Shown here: positions 1 through 6,609 of the stretch, one piece after another
How the letters are laid out: every line of letters begins with the position of its first letter
Numbering within the stretch: position 1 is the stretch's first letter
From: Bacillota bacterium
GTDB lineage: Bacteria > Bacillota > Clostridia > Christensenellales > Borkfalkiaceae
Length of the DNA: 8,905 nt
Direction of reading: 5' to 3'
Assembly (NCBI GenBank): GCA_003343805.1
Contig: QAKM01000005.1
Span: forward strand, 1-8,905
Translations under genes and position numbers: made by a program
The notes under the pieces: generated by a model
Database searches by the model: none
What the model saw: the letters and a program-made list of their open reading frames with translations, nothing else
Told to the model about the DNA's origin: nothing

Positions 1-1
1 C

Positions 2-670
2 CGCATCGTCTTTTTCGGCGGCGCGGGCGTCTCCACCGAGAGCGGCATCCCCGATTTCCGTTCGCAGGACGGCCTTTACAACCGGAAGTATTCCGTCCCG
101 CCTGAGACCATCTTGAGCGACACCTATTTCTATGCCCACACGGAGGAGTTTTACCGCTTCTACCGCGACAAGATGCTGCCGCTCGATGCCGAGCCCAACG
201 CGGCGCACAAAAAACTTGCCGAATGGGAGCGGGAGGGGAAGCTCCTTGCCGTCGTCACGCAGAACATCGACGGCCTCCATCAGAAGGCGGGTTCGAAGCG
301 CGTCTATGAGCTCCACGGCAGCGTCTGGCGCAATCATTGCCTCTCCTGCGGCAAGCGTTTTTCGGCGGAATACATTCAAAAGAGCGCGGGCATTCCCCGC
401 TGCGAATGCGGCGGCATCATCAAGCCCGACGTCGTCCTCTACGGCGAACCGCTCGACGAGAATACCATCCTCGGCGCCGTCCGCGCGATCGCCGGGGCCG
501 ATCTTCTCATCGTGGCGGGGACGTCGCTCTCCGTCTATCCCGCGGCAGGGTTTCTGGAATACTTCCGCGGGGATCACCTCGTGCTCATCAACCGCGACAA
601 AACGCCTCTCGACGGCGTCGCCGAGCTCGTCATCCATGAAAAAGTAGGGGAGGTCCTTTCTCAGCTTTGA
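2..670 (+). CDS. cobB: NAD-dependent protein deacylase, Sir2 family (5'-truncated by window edge)
   Basis: Sirtuins remove acyl groups from protein lysines, consuming NAD+ and releasing nicotinamide and O-acyl-ADP-ribose in the cytoplasm. The frame is open from base 2, and the first visible residues, FFGGAGVSTESGIPDFR, are the NAD-binding signature, so only roughly the first 10-20 residues are missing. Numbering from the first visible codon, TQNIDGLH is at 86-93, the catalytic His of ELHGS at 105, the four zinc-ligand cysteines at 113, 116, 134 and 136 (CxxC...CxC), GTSLSV at 173-178, and INRD follows. All key residues are present, so the enzyme should be active. The 222 visible residues fit a family length of about 240. 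The in-frame TTG at 113 is not the start, because the NAD motif lies upstream of it. The stop (668-670) overlaps the miaB start, implying translational coupling. Substrates cannot be inferred. The family call is secure; the symbol is by homology only. Confidence 0.95.
   Translation, partial: RIVFFGGAGVSTESGIPDFRSQDGLYNRKYSVPPETILSDTYFYAHTEEFYRFYRDKMLPLDAEPNAAHKKLAEWEREGKLLAVVTQNIDGLHQKAGSKRVYELHGSVWRNHCLSCGKRFSAEYIQKSAGIPRCECGGIIKPDVVLYGEPLDENTILGAVRAIAGADLLIVAGTSLSVYPAAGFLEYFRGDHLVLINRDKTPLDGVAELVIHEKVGEVLSQL
646..654 (+). promoter_or_regulatory. Ribosome binding site of miaB, supporting a TTG start
   Basis: AGGGGAGGT lies inside the end of the sirtuin gene, 12 bases before the TTG at 667. 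In the miaB frame there is a stop codon at 637-639 and no ATG or GTG between it and 667. The next ATG (700) would remove the cluster-binding Cys10. TTG at 667 is therefore effectively the only workable start, although the spacing is somewhat long. Confidence 0.75.
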
Positions 671-1980
671 ACTATCACATCGTCACTTATGGCTGTCAGA
701 TGAACGTCCATGAATCGGAAAAGATCGCGGGCATCCTCCGTGAGAAGGGGTACACGACTTCCGTTCCCGACGTGGAAGAGGCCGACATCATCGTCTTTAA
801 CACCTGCTGTATCCGCGAAAATGCGGAAAACCACGCCTTCGGCAACATCGGCAACTTAAAAAAGCTCAAAAAGCGCAAGAAGGAGCTCATCGTCGCCGTG
901 GGCGGCTGCATGGCGCAGGAAGAGGGCAAGGCACAGCTTTTAAGGGAGAAATTTCCCTTTATCGACATCATCTTCGGCACGCACAACGTGGCGGAGCTCG
1001 GCCCGCTCATCGATGCCCTGCGCGAAAAGCGCAAAAAGCAGGTCTCCGTCCTTCCCGAGCGCAAGGAGACGGAGGATCACATCACCCCCGTCCGCACGAG
1101 CTATCCCAACGCATGGGTGAACATCACCTACGGGTGCAACAACTTCTGCACCTATTGCATCGTGCCCTATGTGAGAGGCAGAGAGCACTCCCGCAGGGCC
1201 GAGGTCATCCTGGAAGAAGTCGAAAGCCTCGTCCGTGAAGGGTATAAAGAGATCACCCTCTTGGGGCAAAATGTCAACTCCTACAACAGCGACGGGAACG
1301 GGGGGATGTCCTTCCCCGAGCTTTTGGACCGCTGTGCCCGGATCGAGGGCAAGTTCCGCCTGCGCTTCATGACCTCGCACCCCAAGGACTTTACGAGAGA
1401 GCTCGCCCTCGTCATGCAGAAACACGAGAAAATTTGCAATCTTCTGCATCTTCCCGTACAGGCGGGGAGCGACCGCATCCTATCTTTGATGAACCGCCGC
1501 TACACGCGCGAAAAGTACCTCAGCGAGATCAAGATGCTGCGCGATCTCATCCCGAATTGCGCCGTCACGACCGATCTCATCGTCGGCTTCCCGACGGAGA
1601 CGGAGGAGGACTTCCTTCAGACGCTCTCCCTCGTCCAAGAGGCGGACTTTGCCTCCGCCTTCACCTTCGTCTATTCCCCCCGCACGGGCACGAAGGCGGC
1701 GGAAATGGAGGGGCGCATCCCCGAGGAAGTCTCCAAAGACCGCATCATGCGCCTCGTCGATGCCGTCAACGAAAACACCCGCCGCGCTTCGCTCGAATAC
1801 GTTGGAAAGGTCACGGAGATCTTGTGCGAGGACTACGACGAAAAGAAGGGGCTCTATCTCGGCCGCAACGAGGCGGGTCGCATGGGCTACTTTGCAAGCG
1901 AACAAAACGTCATCGGCGAGTTTGTTGATCTGAAGGTCGACCATGCAAATGGTATTTCCCTATATGGAACTTTAACTTGA
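667..1980 (+). CDS. miaB: tRNA-2-methylthio-N6-dimethylallyladenosine-37 synthase MiaB
   Basis: MiaB is a radical-SAM methylthiotransferase that converts i6A37 to ms2i6A37 in tRNA. It uses two [4Fe-4S] clusters and S-adenosylmethionine. The 437-residue protein has the usual family length and domain order. The N-terminal MTTase domain carries three auxiliary-cluster cysteines: C10 in TYGCQMN, C47 in NTCCIRENAE and C81 in GGCMAQ. The radical-SAM core carries CNNFCTYC (C157, C161, C164), followed by IVPYVRGRE. A C-terminal TRAM RNA-binding domain spans about 373-437 and ends with SLYGTL. The YGCQMN opening separates it from RimO and MtaB. Translation starts at TTG, overlapping the sirtuin stop as TTGA, so expression is probably coupled. 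Its substrate is made by the product of miaA downstream in the same cluster. The last 60 bases or so around the stop are clearly less GC-rich than the gene body. Confidence 0.98.
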   Translation: MNYHIVTYGCQMNVHESEKIAGILREKGYTTSVPDVEEADIIVFNTCCIRENAENHAFGNIGNLKKLKKRKKELIVAVGGCMAQEEGKAQLLREKFPFIDIIFGTHNVAELGPLIDALREKRKKQVSVLPERKETEDHITPVRTSYPNAWVNITYGCNNFCTYCIVPYVRGREHSRRAEVILEEVESLVREGYKEITLLGQNVNSYNSDGNGGMSFPELLDRCARIEGKFRLRFMTSHPKDFTRELALVMQKHEKICNLLHLPVQAGSDRILSLMNRRYTREKYLSEIKMLRDLIPNCAVTTDLIVGFPTETEEDFLQTLSLVQEADFASAFTFVYSPRTGTKAAEMEGRIPEEVSKDRIMRLVDAVNENTRRASLEYVGKVTEILCEDYDEKKGLYLGRNEAGRMGYFASEQNVIGEFVDLKVDHANGISLYGTLT

Positions 1981-1987
1981 TATACTC

Positions 1988-1993
1988 AGGAGG
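1988..1993 (+). promoter_or_regulatory. Ribosome binding site of mutS
   Basis: A perfect AGGAGG sits 6 bases before the ATG at 2000, in the only gap (19 bases, 1981-1999) between coding regions in the window. It is the best-spaced site here and suggests that mutS is translated independently rather than by coupling to miaB. Confidence 0.85.
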
Positions 1994-1999
1994 ACATCT

Positions 2000-4570
2000 A
2001 TGGCTCTCTCTCCCATGATGGAGCACTATCTCAAAGTCAAAGAGCAGTACAAAGACTGCGTCATTTTCTATCGTCTCGGCGACTTTTACGAGATGTTCTT
2101 CGATGACGCCGTGCGCGTCTCCAAGCTCCTCGATCTCACGCTCACGGGGCGGGACTGCGGCCTCGAAGAGCGCGCGCCCATGTGCGGCGTTCCCTATCAT
2201 GCAGCGGAAACGTACATCTCCAAGCTCGTCTCGCTGGGGGAGAAGGTCGCGATCTGCGAACAGCTCTCCGACCCCAAGGAGGCGGGCCGCGGTATGGTGG
2301 AGCGGGACGTCATCCGCGTCGTCTCGGCGGGCACCCTCATCGAGGACGGCCTTCTGGACGAGCGCAAGAATAACTACATCGCCTGCGCCGTCAGGCGTTC
2401 GGGGCAGTATGCCCTCGCCTGGGCGGACATCACGACGGGCGAATGCTCCGCCTGTGCCGAGGAGGACAAAGAGGCGCTCCTTGCCCATCTTGTCAATCTC
2501 TCCGTTGCGGAGATCATCTGCAACGACGAGCTCCTCCTCGACGTCAAGGAGAGCGAAGAGGTGGAGCGCCATCTCCTGCCCGCCTTTTCCTGTTATCTTC
2601 CGTGGGCGTTTGCGACTTCCACGGCCGAGAAGAACCTCAAGGAGCAGTTCCATGCGGCCTCGCTGGAGGCGCTCGGCCTCGATGCAAAGCCCGTTGTCGC
2701 CATCGCGGCGGGGGCGCTCCTCGAGTACCTGCGCGAGACGCAGAAGCACGCCCTCTCCAACATCAACCGACTGACCCTTACCGAAAACGCGGGCTATATG
2801 ACGCTCGATCCCGTCGCCGTCCGCAACCTGGAAATTCTGAAGAACAACGCGGAGGGCAAGCGCTACGGCTCGCTTTTATGGCTTTTGGATAAGACGCGCA
2901 CGGGCATGGGTGCACGAAAACTCGCCTCCATGCTCATCACGCCGCTTTTAGACAAGGCGAAGATCGATCGCCGCCTCGACGCCGTCGAAGAGCTTGCCTC
3001 TGCCACCGTCGTCCGCATGGGCATCTCCGACCTCTTGGGCGGGATGCGCGACATCGAGCGGCTGACGGGCCGCATCTCCAACGGCAATCTGCAGCCGCAG
3101 GACTGCATCGCGCTCTCCCGCTCGCTTGCCGCCATTCCCTCGCTCAAAATGCAGCTTTCGGGCTTTTCCTCCGAACTGCTGTGTTCGATCGCTGCCGACC
3201 TTGTCGACACGCGCGAGATCTGCGCCCTTCTCGACGGCGCCATTTCGGAGACGGCGACGACGCGCAAGGAGGGGGGCTACATCCGCCGCGGCTACAACAA
3301 GACGCTCGATGAGCTCCGCGACGTCAAGACGGAGAGCAAGACCATGCTCGCTGCCCTCGAGACGCGCGAGCGCGAACGCACGGGCATCCGCACCCTGAAG
3401 GTGGGCTTTAACCGCGTGTTCGGCTACTACATCGAGGTGAGCAACTCCTTCAAGGAGAAGGTCCCGTACTCCTATGTGCGCCGTCAGACGCTCACAAACG
3501 GCGAGCGCTATACGACGGACGAGCTCAAAGAGCTCGAAAGTAAGATCTTGGGCAGCGACGAGCGCGCCGGCCGCCTCGAAGAACAGCTCTTCGACGAGAT
3601 CCTCTCCGTCCTCTCGGGGAATATCCCCGTCTTTCAGCAGCTCGCCTCTGCCGTCGCGCAGCTCGACTGCTTCCTCGCCTTCGCCGTCGTCGCCAAAGAG
3701 AACAAGTACTGCCGCCCCGAGATCGCCGAGGACGGCGCACTTGAAATCGAGGACGGCCGCCATCCCGTCGTCGAAGCGCTCTCCAAAGACCGCTTTGTTC
3801 CCAACGACTGTCTGCTGGACGCGGGCGAAAACCGCACGATGGTCATCACCGGTCCCAACATGGCGGGCAAGAGCACCTACCTTCGCCAGACGGCGCTCAT
3901 CGCGCTCATGGCGCACATCGGCTGTTTCGTGCCTGCCAAGCGGGCGCGCGTGCCGCTCATCGACCGCATCTTCACCCGCATCGGCGCGAGCGACAATCTC
4001 ATCTTAGACCGCTCCACCTTCATGGTGGAAATGACGGAAGTCGCCAACATTTTGCGCAACGCCACCTCCCGCTCTCTTCTCATCCTCGACGAAGTGGGTC
4101 GCGGCACGAGCACTTACGACGGTCTCTCCATCGCGTGGGCGGTCATCGAATATCTCAACGAAAAGATCCGCGCCAAGACGCTCTTTGCAACGCACTATCA
4201 CGAGCTCACCGAGCTCGAAGGGCGGCTCGAGGGCATCAAGAACTATAAGATCAACGCCCGTGAAGTCAATGGCTCCATTGTATTCCTGCGCAAGATCGTG
4301 CGGGGCGGGGCGTCGCGCAGCTTCGGTGTCGAGGTCGCTTCCCTTGCGGGCGTGCCGCAGGAGGTCACCTCGCGCGCCAAGCGTATCTTGAAGAAGCTCG
4401 AAAAGAACGACCTTGCACGCGGGGCGCAGAACGCCGTAGAGCCCGAAGAGCCCGAAGCGGCTGCGTCAGAGAGCAGCCCCATCCTCGACGAGCTCGCCGC
4501 GCTCGATATCAACACCCTCACGCCCATGGCGGCATTTCAGCTCATCGCGCGCTGGAAGGAGATCAAATGA
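2000..4570 (+). CDS. mutS: DNA mismatch repair protein MutS
   Basis: MutS is the ATP-dependent sliding clamp that recognises base mismatches and small loops in new DNA and then recruits MutL. The 856-residue length is typical of MutS1. The mismatch-reading Phe-x-Glu is at F29 and E31 in GDFYEMF, so this is a true repair MutS and not a MutS2. The connector, core and clamp domains follow. The ATPase domain has a Walker A at about 616-626 (TGPNMAGKST, K624), a Walker B with D697-E698 in LILDEVGRGTS, and the FATHYHELTELE segment. The C-terminus ends with DINTLTPMAAFQLIARWK, the usual last helices. The linker before it (about residues 800-832) is rich in Glu and Ala, and I find no QLSFF- or QMSLL-like sliding-clamp motif there, which is unusual. 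The start is fixed by the AGGAGG upstream and by the conserved SPMMEHYLKVK opening. The stop overlaps mutL as ATGA. Confidence 0.98.
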   Translation: MALSPMMEHYLKVKEQYKDCVIFYRLGDFYEMFFDDAVRVSKLLDLTLTGRDCGLEERAPMCGVPYHAAETYISKLVSLGEKVAICEQLSDPKEAGRGMVERDVIRVVSAGTLIEDGLLDERKNNYIACAVRRSGQYALAWADITTGECSACAEEDKEALLAHLVNLSVAEIICNDELLLDVKESEEVERHLLPAFSCYLPWAFATSTAEKNLKEQFHAASLEALGLDAKPVVAIAAGALLEYLRETQKHALSNINRLTLTENAGYMTLDPVAVRNLEILKNNAEGKRYGSLLWLLDKTRTGMGARKLASMLITPLLDKAKIDRRLDAVEELASATVVRMGISDLLGGMRDIERLTGRISNGNLQPQDCIALSRSLAAIPSLKMQLSGFSSELLCSIAADLVDTREICALLDGAISETATTRKEGGYIRRGYNKTLDELRDVKTESKTMLAALETRERERTGIRTLKVGFNRVFGYYIEVSNSFKEKVPYSYVRRQTLTNGERYTTDELKELESKILGSDERAGRLEEQLFDEILSVLSGNIPVFQQLASAVAQLDCFLAFAVVAKENKYCRPEIAEDGALEIEDGRHPVVEALSKDRFVPNDCLLDAGENRTMVITGPNMAGKSTYLRQTALIALMAHIGCFVPAKRARVPLIDRIFTRIGASDNLILDRSTFMVEMTEVANILRNATSRSLLILDEVGRGTSTYDGLSIAWAVIEYLNEKIRAKTLFATHYHELTELEGRLEGIKNYKINAREVNGSIVFLRKIVRGGASRSFGVEVASLAGVPQEVTSRAKRILKKLEKNDLARGAQNAVEPEEPEAAASESSPILDELAALDINTLTPMAAFQLIARWKEIK

Positions 4571-6609
4571 ACATCAACATTCTGCCCCCCGAAGTCTACA
4601 ACCGCATCGCAGCGGGGGAGGTCGTCGACCGCCCTTACTCCGTCGTCAAGGAGCTCGTCGAAAACGCCATCGACGCAGGCGCCACCGAGATCACGGTGGA
4701 GGCGGAGAGCGGCGGCAAGAAGCTCATCCGCGTGACGGACAACGGCTCGGGTATCCGCAAAGAGGACTTAAAAGCCGCCTTCCTGCCGCACGCCACCAGC
4801 AAATTAAAGACGGCGGACGACCTTGCCGCCATCTTTACGCTCGGTTTCCGCGGCGAGGCGGTCGCTTCCGTCGCTTCCGTATCCAAGACGACCATCCTCT
4901 CCCGCGCGAAGGGGGAGGAAGCGTACTCGCTCACCGTGGAAGGGGGCGTCTTCGGCGAAATTTCCCCCGCAGGCGGCGCAGAGGGCACCGTCGTCACCGT
5001 CGAAAACCTCTTTTACAACACGCCCGCCCGCCTCAAATTCCTAAAGAGTGACGCGAGCGAGGAAGGAGACATCACCGCCATCATGGCGCGCTTCCTTCTC
5101 TCCCGCCCCGAAATTTCCTTCACCTATCTCGTCAACGGCAAGGTGCGTTACCGCTCCTTCGGCGACGGGCTCGAAAGCGCGCTCGCCGTCGTATACGGCG
5201 CGGGGACGCTTCAAAACTGCATCTCCATCCGCGCCGAAAAGCACGGCATGCGCCTTTGGGGGTATATCGGCAACCGCGCCTACAACAAGCCCAACCGAAG
5301 CTATCAGAGCCTCTTTTTGAACGGCAGATACATCGTCAATCAGACGGTCGCGCTCGCCGTCACCAACGCCTACGGGAGCTACCTCATGAAGCGGCAGTAT
5401 CCCTTCTATGTGCTCTTTCTGGAAGTGCCGCCCGAGGTCGTCGACGTCAACGTGCATCCCAACAAGGCGGACGTCCGCTTTGCCGATAACCGCATCGTCT
5501 ACGGCACGGTGTATTCCGTCATCTCTGCGGTGCTCGACGGGAGCTCCGCGGCGCTTGAATACATTTCGCCCGCCATTTCCTCCACGGTAGGGAAGAACAA
5601 GGGGGCTGTCTCGCCCCTTCCCGAGGCTCCCGAACGCGCATCCGCTGCGCAGCCCGCGCCTTCCAAGCCCGTTTCGCCCGAAGCTCCCGTCTTTCAGGCC
5701 GTTCCCGACTTCGCCGCGGCGCCCTCACCCGCGCCCGCTTTCAAGGCTCCGCCCGCGCAATCGGTTTTGCCCGCAGAGGCGTCCCAAACCGCAAAGCCCG
5801 CCCCTCGCATGAGCGTGGAGGAGGCGAAGAAGGAGCTCGCATTCGAGATCCCTAAACTTCACGGCCGTGAGCGCGTCCGCGCCCTCGAAGAGGAGAAGCC
5901 CAACGCCTTCGAAGTGCGTTCGCCCCTCGCGTCTTCGCGCCCCGCTCCGCAGGAAGAGCAGGAAGACGCCTTCGAAGAGAACAAAAAATACCTTTTGGAG
6001 CGCGACGAACGGGCAAAACAGCAAAAAATAGACCCCGCAACGCTCATCTTCCGCGGCGTCCTCTTTGAAACCTACCTCATTTTCGAGCGCGGCGATGAAG
6101 CATATTTTATCGATCAGCACGCGGCGCACGAGCGGCTCATCTACGAAAAGCTCAAACAAACGTGTGAAGCTCGCACGCCGCTCTCCCAGCCCATGCTCAT
6201 GCCCTATATTTTAAACGTCAATGCGCAGGAATTTTCCTTCCTCGTCTCGCAATTTGAGGCTCTCCGCGCCCTCGGGTTCGACATCGACGAATTTGGCGGC
6301 ACCTCCGTCAAGGTCTCTTCGGTGCCGCTCGATCTCTTCGGCATGGACCTCGAAGCGTTCTTCCGCGAAGTACTCTCCTCGATGGAGTCGCTCCGTGCCA
6401 TCCGCCTTGCGGACATCGTGCGCGATAAGCTCGCTACGATGGCGTGCAAAGCGGCGGTCAAGGGCGGTGAACGGCTCACGGAAGAGGAGGCAAAGCGCCT
6501 GCTTTCAGATATGGACGGCGACATGGGCTTGAAATGCCCGCACGGGCGGCCCGCCGTGATCCAAAGGACGAAGAGTGAGTTTGAAAAGCTCTTCAAGAGG
6601 ATCGTATGA
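4567..6609 (+). CDS. mutL: DNA mismatch repair endonuclease MutL
   Basis: MutL couples mismatch recognition by MutS to strand nicking. The N-terminal GHKL ATPase shows E29 and N33 in KELVENAIDAG, DNGSGI at 58-63, HATSKL at 75-80, GFRGEA at 93-98 and the conserved Lys of NVHPNKADVRF at K300. A Pro/Ala-rich linker of low complexity runs from about 340 to 450. The C-terminal domain carries the metal-binding endonuclease motif DQHAAHERLIYE (D516 to E527), ACK at 626-628 and CPHGRP at 657-662. It should therefore nick DNA itself, as expected where no MutH exists. QPMLMP at 541-546 sits where the sliding-clamp motif of Bacillus MutL (QEMIVP) lies. At 680 residues it is slightly longer than many homologues because of the linker. 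The ATG overlaps the mutS stop and is preceded by AAGGAG (4556-4561) with 5-base spacing, so it is both coupled and able to initiate on its own. Confidence 0.98.
   Translation: MNINILPPEVYNRIAAGEVVDRPYSVVKELVENAIDAGATEITVEAESGGKKLIRVTDNGSGIRKEDLKAAFLPHATSKLKTADDLAAIFTLGFRGEAVASVASVSKTTILSRAKGEEAYSLTVEGGVFGEISPAGGAEGTVVTVENLFYNTPARLKFLKSDASEEGDITAIMARFLLSRPEISFTYLVNGKVRYRSFGDGLESALAVVYGAGTLQNCISIRAEKHGMRLWGYIGNRAYNKPNRSYQSLFLNGRYIVNQTVALAVTNAYGSYLMKRQYPFYVLFLEVPPEVVDVNVHPNKADVRFADNRIVYGTVYSVISAVLDGSSAALEYISPAISSTVGKNKGAVSPLPEAPERASAAQPAPSKPVSPEAPVFQAVPDFAAAPSPAPAFKAPPAQSVLPAEASQTAKPAPRMSVEEAKKELAFEIPKLHGRERVRALEEEKPNAFEVRSPLASSRPAPQEEQEDAFEENKKYLLERDERAKQQKIDPATLIFRGVLFETYLIFERGDEAYFIDQHAAHERLIYEKLKQTCEARTPLSQPMLMPYILNVNAQEFSFLVSQFEALRALGFDIDEFGGTSVKVSSVPLDLFGMDLEAFFREVLSSMESLRAIRLADIVRDKLATMACKAAVKGGERLTEEEAKRLLSDMDGDMGLKCPHGRPAVIQRTKSEFEKLFKRIV

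Noticed and set aside
113..115. TTG at 113 as start of the sirtuin
   Set aside because: The NAD-binding signature GAGVSTESGIPDFR is encoded upstream in the same open frame, so the true start lies before the window.
1978..1986. Extended -10 promoter TGATATACT just before mutS
   Set aside because: The -10 match is good (TATACT, 5 of 6), but transcription would begin near 1993, within or after the AGGAGG, leaving mutS without its ribosome binding site. There is no -35 match at normal spacing.
5572..5990. Pro/Ala-rich segment of mutL as a possible inserted domain or repeat array
   Set aside because: It lies exactly where MutL proteins have a disordered, fast-evolving linker and shows no exact repeat unit.
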